Source: Trichobilharzia szidati
Taxonomy: Eukaryota; Platyhelminthes; Trematoda; Strigeidida; Schistosomatidae
Direction of reading: 5' to 3'
DNA length: 64,000 nucleotides
Assembly: GCA_944472155.2 (NCBI GenBank)
Contig: OX235273.1
Span: 100,524,582-100,588,581, forward strand
Part shown: positions 35,660-48,149 of the stretch, piece after piece
Layout of the letters: the number at the start of each line of letters is the position of its first letter
How positions within the stretch are numbered: the stretch's first letter is position 1
Notes under the pieces: generated by a model
What the model was told of the DNA's origin: nothing
Databases searched by the model: none
The model's input: the letters and a program-made list of their open reading frames with translations, nothing else
Made by a program: the position numbers and the translations under genes

Positions 35660-37078
35660 CAGGCCTAATTATACCGGGAAGTTGAGACGATTATTCACGG
35701 TTAATTTTTGACTTCACTTCCGCTTTCAACTCTGTACCTAGATTGTCTCTTGCTAAATAAGCTCTTCATGACAAAAATTGAGTCCTGGGTCACTAACTGG
35801 CTGCCTTCCTACTTCTCTGACAGAAAGCAGTACACCGTATACAAAGGTAAATCATCCTCTGCTACACTCACTGAAGCCGGAGTCTCCCCACTTCTCTTTT
35901 CTTTCTTTCTACATGATGTACCATCTTCAAATGATATTAATTTTGTCAAATACGCTGACGATCTGTCTGTATCTTTGCCTGTCAAATGTCAAAGTGACTG
36001 CTCTAAACTTAATGGCTTTCTGCCAGAAATCAGCCATTGGTCCAAGGAAAACGGTCTTACCTCAAACCCCTCCAAATGCCAAACAGTCAATTTCACCTTG
36101 AGGCATAGATCCGATCTAAACAAACTGGTTGGCTCTCACGAGGTATGCAACATAGATGGCACTGAAATAGAAACGAAGTCGGAAATTAAATACCTAGGCG
36201 TCATTCTATTTGCTGATCTATCCTGGTAGTCTCATATTTTCTCGATTTCCAAGAAAATATTCCTTCTTACCTTCTACACCAAGAAGTTAAAACATTCTGG
36301 TATAACCAAACCCTTACTCCTACAATTCGTTAATTCTCGCATCCTGCCTATTATTCTCTATTGTTCCCCCTTAGTTTTTCCCGGGCTACTGAAGAAAGAC
36401 TATAACATATTACGCAGGATGTTAAAGGTTTTCAGCAGGGTAAACAACGTGCCACTTAACCAGATTGTTAATATTCTGGTCGACAGGCACATGGACTCCT
36501 GTGAGAAATGGGCCAAATCCATTTTATCTAGTTCACACCATCCTCTTCACTCACAACTCTCCCCTTGCATCTCATCAGGAAAAACCAGAAGCCTATATAG
36601 GAAACTATATGCTCACACCAGCAAGTACAAAAACTCAACCATACCCTACTTAGCTCGTGTTCTGTGTGATAAAGAAACATTAGGCGTGGCACCTATAATT
36701 CATTAAATAGTCAGTGGAACAACTGGACCTCGTCTTTCCAACTCATATCATTTATAGGTACAACATTTTCTTTCTTTCTTTTCCTATTCTCTCTCTCTTT
36801 TTCCGTTTTGTGCTGCTTTGTTTCTTTCTTCCGCTTACGCCAGTAAATATGATAGCACTTACATTTCTAACACCTTCAAACACTGTTCAACTTTGGCTTT
36901 GCTACCGATATGCCAATATGTTGTTGTCATAATGAACTGAGGTTTCCTTAAACTATTTAGAATACTATTTATTGATAATGTACTAACTGGATGCAATACT
37001 GTATTAAAAGTGCTGAGAATTCCATTCTGTATCACAAGTACTGTTTTGGAATAAAGCAAATTATTATTATTATTATCT
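35660..37078 (+). pseudogene. Third non-LTR RT family, 5'-truncated and broken
   Basis: The frame contains IESWVTNWLPSYFSDRKQYTVY, a motif B relic (EAGVSPLLFSFFLHDVPS, partly deleted), KYADDLSVSL (YADD) and IKYLGVIL. A stop at about 36228 is followed by LLLQFVNSRILPIILYCSPLVFPGLLKK and the C-terminal segment with PLHSQLSPCISSGKTRS and YLARVLCD. The 3' end is a TTATTATTATTATT tail at 37063-37076. Related pieces lie at 7833 and 38050. Confidence 0.75.
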
Positions 37079-37079
37079 C

Positions 37080-38040
37080 CCCATGGATTTACTTGCATTC
37101 GGTTGCGACGTTATGGACATACTTCTCAAATTCAGTTAAGCATAATTTGAGAAGTAAAGGTTCATCTTTCATTAAATAACAAGCAGAAATATAGACCTCA
37201 GTAGTTTAGGCAAGTTTTAAGCATTTGAACTTATGGACTTCTACACTGTTTTTCCTTTCTAAACATGGAATTTATTAGAAGAAAACAGAAAGGTGAGAAG
37301 CCCATGATTTGATGAAATGAAATGAAGGATAATCGTTTTGAGCTAACATCTGTTAATGAGTCACAACCTCCTGAGTAGAGTATGAGGATTCATCTGTCCT
37401 GGAGCCTCCAGACTCTATCAGACAGGTTTCAAAATGGAAGTAACTGACTGTCATTTTGCGACTTCCTGGACAATAATAATACAAATATCCCAAAAGTGAA
37501 TATCGTTTCCCAACAACGTTGTTGGAGGTCAACACACACGACAACTGAAGCTTCAGCTTTCTAACTGATACTATTCTAACTTCCATCTTTTAAGAAATAA
37601 TAGAAACAAAGAAAGCTGAGCGTGAACAAAAGACAACATTGCACGTTTTATGAAAATTCTGTAGTATTACTATTATTGTAGTCATAGTAGACAAATCTCA
37701 CTAGTTTAAGTGAACAAAAAGTATGTAGGTCTGTCAAGTTTTTATAATGATTTGCAGGCTGGTAGATGAAAAACGCTAGCAGTAGGACTTTAGGGAAATT
37801 CGTAATTACTTTAAAAAATCCCTTCAGGAAGCAATAACACAGTACCGATAAACTTTCATGGATCCAGAAAATTTATTCAATGAACAATGAGAATAAGGGT
37901 TGGTTAATTTTTGCAACGAGCTCACATTCCAATGTAGGCTTAGAATTTTTGTTTAATCCGGCATAAACGGATCTGATAATAAAACACAGACGTGTCGAAA
38001 ATTCTTCAAATATAATTAGATGAAATGCGCACTGTCTTAT
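37080..38040. other. No gene recognised
   Basis: AT-rich spacer between two related non-LTR remnants; nothing recognised. Confidence 0.4.
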
Positions 38041-38049
38041 TATTATTCC

Positions 38050-38742
38050 AATGGGTTTCGAGTGGAAAATATTGTTTCCATCTGGAGCATCCACTTTACC
38101 CTCAGCTTTCACCTTGCATCTCCTCAGGTAGAACAAGAAGCAACTTCAGAAAACTGTATGCTCGCACGTCTAAGTATAAAAATTCTATGATACCATACTT
38201 AGCACGTATTTTATGTGATGAAAATAGTGTCAGGCAATAATTCACTAACCTGTTTTCGTCTAGTAAATAAACAATTTCCTCTATCCATCCTAATATACCT
38301 TCAAGTTTTACTTTTATTATTTGTATTATATTTATAGTCCTGTTGCTTATTTGTTTTACTATCATAATTGCAAACACCAACTTATCTCTATGACTGCTGT
38401 AATCTTTGTTTTTCCCTCATCATAACATGGAGAAAGAACAGTATATTCAGTATTTTTAAACATGCTAGGATTTCTATACCGCATCGATAATACTGGGTGA
38501 AACAAGCCCACGGCGACTTTCACTTGTATTATTATTATTACCTTAGCTGTTATATTACTACTATTTTCATTTTATATGCTACATGCTTTTGACATTACCC
38601 TATTGTAAATGTGGAAAATTTTCTGTGTGATTAATTTTATTTTTTAATTTGAGGAAATTAGATGCAATATTGTGATTAATGCTGAAAATTCCATTCTGTA
38701 TCACAAGTACTGTTTTTGGAATAAAGTAAATCATTATTATTA
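38050..38742 (+). pseudogene. 3' end of the third non-LTR family, second copy
   Basis: Encodes SPCISSGRTRSNFRKLYA and YLARILCD, then a stop, and a 3' UTR ending AAAATTCCATTCTGTATCAC and a CATTATTATTA tail like that of the copy ending at 37078. Confidence 0.7.
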
Positions 38743-38930
38743 ATGGTCCAAATGATTTCATCTCCTCCTCACACGATCTCCTCCATGTCACTCTCGGACC
38801 TACGTACAACTCGTCGTTTCCGATTCACTTACCACTTGGGAATCTGTCTGGAGCTGATGTCACTGAACGCTTTCCTCAGTTTGTCTCCAATCCATGCCCA
38901 TTTTCTTCTGCACATTTTTCTACAGTTTAA
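38740..38930 (-). pseudogene. RTE C-terminal fragment
   Basis: The minus strand contains RRKWAWIGDKLRKAFSDI and a NRKRRV segment, the WxWIGHxLR motif and Arg-rich tail of RTE ORFs. It is joined to the AT tail of the neighbouring element. Confidence 0.55.
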
Positions 38931-39124
38931 TACTGTATTCAAACCCTCAGAAACGCAGTATTCAACTTCGATCTCTTCAAAAACCAACACCAGTTAGACA
39001 TCATTGAAAAACAAAGAGTACTGATCACCTGCTTTATCCTAGTTTAGTACTCTTCATTGGTGTGCACTCATGATCCCGTTAACAATAAAGCCTGACATTA
39101 TTATGTTGCGAAGTTAACCACGTT

Positions 39125-39245
39125 AACCATTCAGCTACTTGGGCCTGAATTCAATGACGCGTGAATTCTAAGTTATTTGAGCTTGGACCGGTGAAGAGTA
39201 CCAAGCTAGGGCGAAAAATTTATCCAGTTTCCCTTGGTTTTCAAT
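39125..39245 (+). repeat. Degenerate hammerhead SINE remnant
   Basis: GTGAAGAGTACCAAGCTAGG, GCGAAAAA and TTATCCAGTTTCCC line up with the ribozyme part of the SINE at 56447, with a lost core. The tRNA-like head is barely visible. Confidence 0.45.
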
Positions 39246-39542
39246 GATCTACATTTAAATTAATTCATATCCCTACGAAATGCATCAGGTAACAATATAA
39301 ATGAATAGAATATGAGCTTCAGTGATTAGATGCAGAGCTAAAAATATAAATAGGATAGTTCACACATAAATCGAATTAAATTGTGGCTAAAATAATTTAG
39401 ATTAAGCTATCTGATATATATTTGGTGAATGAACCTAATGCAATGTTATAACCAAGCACATAAGGCAAATGAGTGAAAAGAATAGAATTTCAAGGAGGAA
39501 AAACCATAAGTAGGTCAAGTACACTGGATAACACCAAGGACA

Positions 39543-39615
39543 ATTTACGATCCTGTCATGTTCACTCACATTACACCCCACTTCTCATACCAAATCAAAA
39601 TGTCACTCACTCAAC
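39543..39615 (+). promoter_or_regulatory. Upstream modules conserved in all four peptide genes
   Basis: Two blocks, TTTACGATCCTGTCATGTTC and a later AAAATGTCACTCACTCA, occur at matching distances upstream of the TATA box in copies A, B, C and D although the sequence between them differs between the A/B and C/D pairs. They may be promoter elements; function is inferred only from conservation. Confidence 0.45.
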
Positions 39616-39685
39616 AACCACTCACCTGACAAGTGACACTACATCGATTATGGACAAAGTACAAATCGCACTACACATTCAACAC

Positions 39686-39692
39686 TATAAAA
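39686..39692 (+). promoter_or_regulatory. TATA box of copy A
   Basis: TATAAAA 64 nt upstream of the ATG at 39750, implying a very short 5' UTR. Confidence 0.7.
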
Positions 39693-39749
39693 TGGCAAAC
39701 ACTGCAGTCAGAACATTACTCCCAGTCACCTCTTACACATCAACGCGAA

Positions 39750-40351
39750 ATGAAGGTGAGTGACAAAATCAACATTGACTAATTCACTCTCAAAATTCTA
39801 TCAGTGCATCTTCCTCCTCATCTGCTTGACCGTTCTCGTCAGTCAAACACAAGGATTGAGTAAGTTCACGAGATTTGTTCACAGTAGAATTCATGTCTAT
39901 GACAATATGATCATTTGATGATGTTGACCTGTCTTTCTTCATTTCTCGCCAACCCTCTCGTCTCTGCTGATGGAAACAATGCTGAAACGCAATACAAAAT
40001 ACTCGTCACAATGCATCACATGATATCCAACCATCACACACGTGCACGCACGCACGCACTTGATTCGATGCAGTTCTGGATAAGATGTTCAACATTCTAC
40101 CTCCCACATTGAAGAAGCTGGTCAAGAAGGTGGTTCATTGGGCGTGTCCGAATGAGAGAGCACCAAGCGTAGGAGGTGGTTCATCAGATGTGACGACTAC
40201 GAAGAAGGTGACGACGACGGTGAAGGAATCTCGCAAGTAGTCATTTGACAATGAAGATTCGGGAATCCACCCACACTCGGCATGGATAAGTAGACATTTG
40301 CTTTTGTGATGATTATGAGCTCTGTCAATTCTAGAATGATTTTTAATAAAA
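39750..40351 (+). CDS. Secreted cationic peptide gene, copy A (MEG-like)
   Basis: Exons: ATGAAG at 39750-39755, micro-exon 39805-39859 (55 nt), last exon 40074-40240. Splice sites are GTGAGT, TATCAG, GTAAGT and GATGCAG; the joined frame is 75 codons plus stop. The protein has the same signal peptide and amphipathic Lys-rich segment as copy B. The former TAA has mutated to AAG, adding one Lys before a TAG three nucleotides on; C and D show the likely older form with both stops in tandem. AATAAA at 40346-40351 closes the transcript (feature span extended to it). Intron 2 contains a GCAC/CGCA dinucleotide-like run. Promoter faces away from copy B. Confidence 0.78.
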
Positions 40352-40359
40352 CTAATTGG

Positions 40360-40948
40360 TTGCATGGAGTACGTTGTGTTTTTCCCTAAGCGAATCAGAC
40401 AGGGTGTAGTTGTTATGACTGAACTTTTTCTGAGTCTGCTCAACTAAGAAGCAGAGAATTCCGTATATACATATGTATATATTTCATCTCGATGACCCTG
40501 CTCTCCGATTATAAAAATTAAAGATTACAATCTGTGCAGTTAGTTATTTTTAACCATTTCTCATCAGGCTGCATAATCATATAATAAAATATTTTTCATA
40601 GACTCTGGAAAATATTGTAGTTAATAGAAGTGAAGTTCTGGAATGTGAGTTGTTGGGAAAGGAGAGTGACTGAACAGAGTTTTTCTCAATATAAATAGGA
40701 CTGAAAATGTTTGGTAGCTACTTCCACAGCTATGCTTATTACAAAGGCAAAAAATTCAGACAGCATCTTGCATAGAACTGTAAAGGCGGAGATTTTATTG
40801 GTTTTATGCTCCGTATCCATTTGGTGTGTCAATATGAAGTATCTGACCGACTTTATGATTCCTATTTTCAACCTGGTTGGAAAATTCTCAAGAAGGTAGT
40901 TGCGTTGTTGCCAAGTCGTTCTATCTGTGTAATTGTTACCGCGAGAGC

Positions 40949-40984
<36 letters not shown>

Positions 40985-41070
40985 AAGTAGCCAGACACGA
41001 AATAGTATTCATCACCTGCTTCGGAGTGATACAACGAGTGGTGAATTTTAAACAGTGTTACAGGGTAGAA
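40360..41070. other. No gene; AT microsatellite inside
   Basis: A pure (AT)n run lies at 40951-40982. No coding signal otherwise. Confidence 0.5.
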
Positions 41071-41073
41071 TGT

Positions 41074-41505
41074 TTAGATTGTTTTTCGGAGTTTCAGTGC
41101 TAGTGATTTAGCAGCTGCATCTTCTTTGGACGATAAAGTCATATATATATACTTCTTGTAATCAGTTTGCAGACATTTCTCTCTATCTGTTCTATTCACG
41201 GAAACTTTCACAATAATCTCTGGATATCCTTTCTCATTTAAAGTGCTTTGTATTTTCATTATTTCACCGTCCGAAATGTCTGTTATACAGATTTTAAAAT
41301 AATGCCATCTGGCATTTTTGTTAGCAGGACATCAATAAATGAAAGAGTATCATCTTTCTCTACTTCATAAATGAACTCCGTTTTTTGGTAAGATACGTCC
41401 TCTAAATAACGATGCACCTTACTGTTAAACTGAAACTGAACATTCATCGTATAGCGGAACAGCAGTTCCCGTGTTCTCTGAGATAGCATACATACTTTCA
41501 TATCA
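41074..41505 (-). pseudogene. Reverse transcriptase tail of a Penelope-like or related element
   Basis: The minus strand reads LSFIDVLLTKMPDGIILKSV, equivalent to the LPFLDCLV region after the catalytic box of PLE reverse transcriptases, preceded by VQFQFNSKVHRYLEDVSYQK. A second frame nearer 41090 has KKYIYMTLSSKEDAAAKSLA, matching the conserved block between RT and GIY-YIG. Stop codons near 41283 separate the parts. It is decayed and incomplete. Confidence 0.55.
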
Positions 41506-41509
41506 CTAT

Positions 41510-42115
41510 ATACTAGAGATCAACAAATGAAACGATGAAGTGATCAAAATTAGTATGACTAATTCTAAATGCGTTGCATCACTCTTCGAATTTACGCTGC
41601 ATTTACATTTGGTCTTAATTAGTACTTATTATCTACAAGTGTCGTCAATATGGACTCGGCAAGTGGTTCCATTTTAACAAATATATTTCTTCTTTCCATC
41701 GACCATCTACATCTTCATTTCGTCCTCCGACTGTTATTACTATTCCCAAAAATAGTTTCACACGTTCTCTTGACTATGTACCAGACAACCCAAGCCACAG
41801 AAAAGCCAATCCCATTCAGTTAAAAACATGTTATTAACTGAGTGTTGAGGCTCTAAGCACTCGTAACCGAAACCAGTGTAGACCAAAATCTCACCAATGA
41901 TCTTGAAATCAGAGATCCGTTTAATCGAATATACACCTGACTGCATACGCCACAAATATTAAAAAAACAATGCTCTGTTGATAAAGTCACATAGACATAG
42001 GTGACAAACACTGATGGTTAGCGCGAGTGGCTTCCAAATATACACATAACACTTTGATATGTACTAAATTGTCTCTCAAGGCATAGGTGAAGTTCAGGCA
42101 TTACTGCAAAGAGAA
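41510..42115. other. No gene recognised
   Basis: Lies just outside the large palindrome; only short frames. Confidence 0.4.
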
Positions 42116-43064
42116 GTAATATATTATCGATTATTGAAGAAGGTCCTGCATAGTGAATAAAAATTACGCAATAAAATGAATACTGAATATCAAGTTATGA
42201 ATAAAAAAAGGCATTATTGAACACATTAATCCACCATTATCCACATAAATACAACTGCGGATTTTAACAAACTTATCGACTACGTAAAGTCAACTCGGTT
42301 GTGTGAGAATAGTTGTGCATGATGAAATGGCTGATAAAATACTATATGGGATACCAAGGAACAGTCTGGTTTGAGTTAGTCAGCCAATGTGATTGGGTAG
42401 AAGAAAGAGCTACCTTGATATTCATCTGTACATGAAAAATAAGCATACATAGAAGCTTCCTAAACATGTGATAATTATTCGCGAGAGGGAAGAAAATCAC
42501 CTGCTTTCAGAAATCTTCCAAATCAAAAGACTAAAGTTATTGTATGAAACCAAACAGCCCATCGTGCAAATCAGTCACAGTATACTATACAGATCTATAA
42601 TAGAAAAAACTAAAAAATATGGTGTAGTTCACAGCATAAGCAGCAATGAAAAAAGGGAAAGAATTCGAGGTAGTATCCTCCAGGGATTCTGAAATCGGAG
42701 ATGTGTTAAACAGACATACAACTTGTCACATTCAACATCAACACAAAACCACAGTCCTTTGCTAGAATAAATACCAAAATGGCTGCCAAACAAACCTGGT
42801 TGAACCAAATGACTCTCGAATATACATATAAACTGAAGATGTCAAACGAATATCTCAATCCTACATACACGCACATACATGGATCACCTAAGTAATTCAG
42901 TAAATGCATACATCAGTGATGATGTTATGTCCTGCTCGGAAAATAGAGAACACCACGAAAGGATAAGTGAGAACACATCTAAGTGGTGCCAGTATCAAAA
43001 TGATTCATCAGGAGACTAATCTGTGAAGCATAATTTGACTGGATAACTGACATAACTGTGGTGA

Positions 43065-43290
43065 GTGCTAGAGACAGAAAAGCAAAATAAACTGACAGAA
43101 CTCCGTTCAAAGAAACAACCAGCATCCAAAAATTTATCTGAAAGCACAGATGAAATAAGGCTATTATTGGAAATCGAAACCCTGAGTTACGATTCAGAGA
43201 GGACACAAAAAAATGCAATGGAAGTGATTCCAGTCTTGCACATCAAGAATCATACTTGTCTCACCCCAAATTCGTTTTCCATACTCTGAT
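43065..43290 (+). CDS. Uncharacterised charged ORF, left-arm copy
   Basis: A frame beginning MLETEKQNKL and containing NLSESTDEIRLLLEIETLSY is kept in both palindrome arms (partner 56724-57023 minus) although the DNA has diverged. It is acidic/basic-rich and may form a coiled coil. No family recognised. It could be a real exon or a lucky survival of homologous DNA. Confidence 0.3.
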
Positions 43291-43299
43291 AAATTACTT

Positions 43300-44470
43300 T
43301 CGAATTCACATTATTCTATCCATTCATTTATTATGCTCTATTAGATGACGTCTTTTAGCGATATCAGCTAACCATCAATTTTAGAATTATAGTGGATGAA
43401 CATGAAATAGGATGACTGTACGCTAGATGAGCAATGACTACTCATTCTCAAATACCTCATTCTTCGAAGTAAACCAAGTAGTACATAGTTAGCTGTCCAG
43501 TGTGTGGTGCATGCTCGACACCCTTCCACGACTTCTGTGATTCTCTTCATTTCTAACATCATGTTCACTCCACCACTTGACTGAAATTTACCAATGCGCA
43601 TCTAGTGAATGGGAGTTGTCGACTTCAGAAAATTCTGTGCAGGTGAGACACCATGGTCAAGACACGATCGTCATCTGAAGAATTCGCGTTTCATGGAGTG
43701 AATGATGGGAAACACCGCGAGATGATGCATAGGTAATTACAGATATGTGACTCAGTGTAGGTATAAGTGTGTGTGAATGCCATCAAGAATAGTTGAATAA
43801 AATCGAAGCATATTCAATACACAGGAATAATAATGTAATAACATAAAACCAATATATAGTTACACCAAAGTGTACGGACACAGAATGTCATGTCAACTGT
43901 CTGCGGATGTTTAGAATAATGCATCTGACAGTAGCCAATGCTACTTAGAATCGATCTACAAATACATTACCATAAAAATGAACAAAACAGGATGAATGGT
44001 GAGATACCTATCAGTGAATATCGTATGCTACAACACTGTACGCTTCAAAGTGATTTGAGAGAAGTAACGTGATTTGTAGTATTGCGTGTGACTGTGAACA
44101 ATCTATTACATCAGTTATCAGCATGCATCCTATCAGTCGAGATTTCGTAGTTATCACGTACTTAATTAAAAGATTCCAGCGAAGAAAGTGTCAGGGCCTC
44201 CAAGTATACACAATAAACAATATAATTCACTCAACACCCAACTACACAGTCACTAATCCTACAGAAAAGCGGTCGCGTCAAACAATCCACACTCTACTTC
44301 AACGTGAACAGTGTCGTGAAATCTTCAAACGATCGCTCTCTAAACAATGAATTACGTAGGATATCTCATCAGAGAATATCCGACAGTGAAATATATTTTG
44401 TTTGATACATTTATTTGGAGAGCAAGTTAATGTTAATGACAACATATTAGTCACATTAGCTTCGTTTCAC
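43300..44470. other. No gene recognised (palindrome arm DNA)
   Basis: Matches 55.0-56.7 kb in reverse complement, apart from the SINE pair present only on the right. No coding signal. Confidence 0.5.
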
Positions 44471-44476
44471 TGGAAA

Positions 44477-44701
44477 TCATTCAGGAACACAACAGCCCAC
44501 ATTTGTAGGCACTCTTTTACTAACAGAACTTTCCCACGTATTCACTACAACTTCATCATAATTCCAAATCTCAATTTCAATAAGTATTTGTTCGGATTTA
44601 ATTACCGTCATCACACCTAGTGGTGTGATAAGTATTAAAGACATTTTCTGAACAAAACTTTCATTCGCCCTGTTCTCCTGTTCCACAAAGTCTTGCTCCA
44701 C
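44477..44701 (-). CDS. Uncharacterised ORF, left-arm copy with 45-nt deletion
   Basis: The frame QKMSLILITPLGVMTVIKSE and IEIEIWNYDEVVVNTW is shared with 54722-54979 on the other arm. Relative to that copy it lacks exactly 45 nt between two TGG repeats, which keeps the frame. Unknown function; coding status is uncertain. Confidence 0.3.
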   Translation of the reverse strand: MEQDFVEQENRANESFVQKMSLILITPLGVMTVIKSEQILIEIEIWNYDEVVVNTWESSVSKRVPTNVGCCVPE

Positions 44702-45666
44702 AGCACAACCGTCAGTGTCACATCATCAATGTTCACTCAATTAATCACTTGCAAATTCACTGTCCTCAAAATATTTTGATCACGTAAACAATATTCCAAA
44801 CCAACTTGATTTTCATAGTTTCCCCTGTGTTTGACAGAGCGACTCCACAAACTAACACACAACCAAAAATGCTTATTTACAATTGCGATTATACGCAGGA
44901 GTGAGTGAATTCGCAAAATACAGTAATCGCTCTGAACTGACTGAAATCACTTCCATGTGAATATGGCCATTTGCGAGTACTAAGTCAGTAAGATGGAAAA
45001 GCGTTCAACCTGAGATGGATGATATCAGTGTAGTTATCTCCACTGGGTTGAACGGTTCAGTTGTGAAACTCTCATCGTCTTTACGGATAACATCTGTAGT
45101 GCATACTTCAATTTGGAGCGAGAATTAAAAACCACCGAACAGTCATTCAAATATATCGGCTAGCAATCTTCAAAATGACTGCTTGTTTCTGGATATCAAT
45201 GCAGGTCAGAAAACACAACAACACCAATGTTGAGTAAGTACTTGGATTTATTGATTCTCTAATCAAACATCAACAAAACATGAACATTAGAATGATTGGT
45301 CTTGATTGATTTAGCCGATCACACACGCCTACAGAGGTGGGAACTGAGGGAGATGAGGTCATAACTCAAATGTAACCATTGTGCGATACAGGACAGTGAT
45401 AATACCAGAAAACACTGACAATCGAAGAGCTATATACCACCACAATAGGATAAAAGCTACTCTAGGAATACATGTCATACGTCATGTCAATCATCCAAAC
45501 CAATATTATGATTTGATGGAAAGTGTCTAGGGGCGAAACACACTCTTGTTTCCGTGCAATCCAGGAGGCAGTGAAGAGGAGGAGAACCCAGATCAAGAGA
45601 ATATGACCCATCTCATTCAATCACGAAAGAATTCAAAATAAAACACACAGCATATAATCAAAAAGT

Positions 45667-46282
45667 TTTATTCTGAACTATGACATACAAACAAAATTCG
45701 AGGAATAGTCATCTCAATGATAGGTAGCCGAAAATACCGACAATTGTAGACCACCAAGATGCTATGGTGCGTGACTATTAGCGAGATTCCTTCACCGTCT
45801 TCGTCACCTTCTTCGTAGTCGTCACATCTGATGCCCCTCCTACGCCGCCTCCTACGCTTGGTGCTCTCTCATTCGGACACGCCCAATGAACCACCTTCTT
45901 GACCAGCTTCTTCAATGTGGGAGGTAGAATGTTGAACATCTTATCCAGAACTGCATCGAATCAAGTGCGTGTGTGCGTCCGTGCGCGTGTGTGATGGTTG
46001 GATATCATGTGATGCATTGTGATGAGTATTTTGTATTGCGTTTCAGCATTGTTTCCATCAGCAGAGACGAGAGGGTTGGCGAGAAATGAAGAAAGAAAGG
46101 TCAACATCATCAAATGATCATATTGTCATAGACATGAATTCTACTGTGAACAAATCTCGTGAACTTACTCAATCCTTGTGTTTGACTGACGAGAATGGTT
46201 AGGCAGATGAGGAGAAACATACACTGATAGAATTGTAGGAGAGAGAGAGTCAGTCGATGTTAATTTTATCACTCACCTTCAT
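45667..46282 (-). CDS. Secreted cationic peptide gene, copy C (MEG-like)
   Basis: Exons on the minus strand: 46282-46277 (ATGAAG), micro-exon 46223-46169 (55 nt), last exon 45950-45778 ending TAA and directly followed by TAG. The predicted product is 77 aa. The signal peptide has Met and Ile replacing Ile and Val of the other copies. The last exon has three extra codons (a Gly-Val-Gly repeat) in the Gly-rich turn, and Lys for Thr in the tail. The poly(A) signal is AATAAA at 45672-45667 (feature span extended to it) and a TATA-like TATATATA stands about 64 nt before the ATG. It lies in the left palindrome arm, divergent from copy D. All splice signals match those of the other copies. Confidence 0.75.
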
Positions 46283-46342
46283 TTTGTGTTGATTTGAATT
46301 CTGGTGGTTGAGAGTAGTCTTCTGATTGCAATTCTAATTGCA

Positions 46343-46352
46343 CATATATATA
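46343..46352 (-). promoter_or_regulatory. TATA-like box of copy C
   Basis: An alternating TATATATA run in place of TATAAAA, at the conserved distance from the start codon. Confidence 0.55.
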
Positions 46353-46689
46353 CGCTTGATTATTTAGTGTGGCTTTCAACTTTTCTATAATCAATCTACT
46401 GACTGTTGTCAGGTGGACGCCTCCTGAGTGAGTGACATTTTGGTTTGATTTTTGAGGAGTGACGGATTATGTGACTGAACATGACAGGATCGTAAATTCA
46501 CCTCAGTGTTGATCACAATACTTGACCTCTTTAACACAGTGAAGTACGCTTTATTCCATAGACAGCTGGTCAACCTTCACATTTTCGTGGGATTTCACTA
46601 AAATCTTTTTCTTCCTCTTATCCACTGTGGTGATTGTCGGTTTCAAATTTTACTAGTCCTTGTAAACTTGACATCAATGTGAATGTTGT

Positions 46690-46925
46690 GGATATATGCT
46701 GACTTCTGTTTAATCTAGAGGGGTTTGATATAAGTATAAAACTTGGGCACTGTGGTAGAGTATAACTCCATAATGGATAAGATTTTATTTTAATAAATCA
46801 CAAAGTGTTGTACAGTTAAATTAACTGATGATGTTTCGAGCACAAACTATTGCTCATAATCACCTTCAGTTAATTTAACTGTACAACGCTGTATGATTTA
46901 TTAAAATAAAATCGTATCCATTATA
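46690..46925. mobile_element. PLE terminal hairpin, left arm
   Basis: 46773-46829 and 46866-46923 are near-perfect inverted copies (about 57 bp each) around a short loop that holds a hammerhead-like motif on the minus strand. The outer side carries CTTGGGCACTGTGGTAGAG, the PLE end seen also at 49.95 kb. It looks like two PLE ends joined head to head. Confidence 0.65.
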
Positions 46926-47331
46926 GAGGAATTTGAATGTTCTTAGTATGTGTGTGCATCACCACGAAAAAGTTTAACGTGTTCAATTCACTGTAAATGA
47001 TCACTGACTTTCACATAGTTATACACTCGAAAATTGTACCTAAAACTCCTTTTCTGACATTTTCAAAGTCTTCAGTCACCATTTTGAAATCAGCGCTTTC
47101 TGGCTTTTATTTTCCGTTCACGTCAATTATTCATTCATATATGCATCTACAGCCGATGTACTCACAATTCGTGATACGTCACTGAATGTGTAACACTACT
47201 CTAATTATTTGAGTGCAAATATTCACTTTAATTTTCCTCTTTACCGACGTTCCCGATATCATTTTCATTTTCTGAGAATTGTTGAAAAGTCTAACAGAAT
47301 AACTTCAGCTGAGCACCAGTTATGTCATTAT

Positions 47332-48100
47332 TATTATAATTTTTTTTCTTTAATTCCTAGAGGAACATAGGTTTTCAGCCGTGCGTCTCCATTGCGTTCG
47401 GTTCTCTGCTAGAGTCTTCACCTGGCTCCAAGTCTGCCCATACGTCTTCATCTCATCTTCACATTTCCTCCTCCAAGTCACCCTTGCACTGAAGACCAAC
47501 TCGCCGCTTCCCTTTCGGTTTCCACTCGAGCTATGGCCTGGCGTGTGATGTCACTTGATGGTTTCCTCAGAGTATGGCCAATCTATCTCCATTTCTTCCT
47601 GCCCATTTGTTTCACAATCGGTTCCTGGTTGGTTCGCTAATCACCAGAGATCTCTGTTGCTGATCTTTTCTGGCCATCTAATCTTGAGCATTGAGCGAAG
47701 ACAACTGTTAATGAAGGTCTGTAGTTTGTTTGAGATGCTCTTTATGATGCGCTGGCCAAGTCTCTGATCCGTATAGTAGCAGTGACTTCACATTGGAGTT
47801 GAAAACCGGATCTTATTTTTGATGCTGAGTGCCGTTGTGAAAGCTTGTCTTGCTTTTCCGATTCTTGCTTTGATATCCCCGTCAGTTCGGCCTGTAATTG
47901 AAACGATGCTTCCCAGGTAGGTGAAAGAGGTTGTTTCTTTCAGGTTCCCCCAATCTTTGCTGATTGTTGTCTGTTGTGGCTGCTGTTGCTGTTGGTGGTG
48001 TTGCCCAGGAATCTTCATCACCTCTGTTTTTTCTATGTTTACCTGAAGTCCTAAATTTGAAGCTTCCTCTGACAACATTATAACGTTGAGTAAATTTTTG
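47332..48100 (-). pseudogene. 5'-truncated RTE-like element in the left arm
   Basis: The minus strand encodes LGLQVNIEKTEVMKI, a Gln-rich stretch, FTYLGSIVSITG, DIKARIGKARQAFTTA, a stop, then DQRLGQRIIKSISN and the RTE tail WRWIGHTLRKPSSD, ending near LCSSRN. The 3' end has a CCTCTAGGAATTAAAG segment and a run of ATA triplets. A CATTAT duplication stands on both sides (47326-47331, 48076-48081). The right arm has the empty site. Confidence 0.8.
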
Positions 48101-48149
48101 TAGCGGCAATCAATGAAGACATTGTTTCGTAACCTTCATCATTAGTTTC

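Larger units (their letters stand above)
39530..40245. repeat. Inverted repeat around copy A (pairs with 34445-35180)
   Basis: Reverse complement of the copy B region, covering promoter, exons and introns. Confidence 0.85.

Noticed and set aside
39473..39763. 96-aa frame ending NEGE upstream of copy A
   Set aside because: It runs through the promoter and TATA box in a frame different from the ATGAAG start and is not kept in copies C and D.
39915..40112. 65-aa frame MMMLTCLSSFLANPL with an apparent signal peptide, also at 34773 (minus)
   Set aside because: It lies in intron 2 of the peptide genes and overlaps exon 3 in another frame; the three-exon model uses conserved splice sites and explains all four copies, and this frame is broken in C and D.
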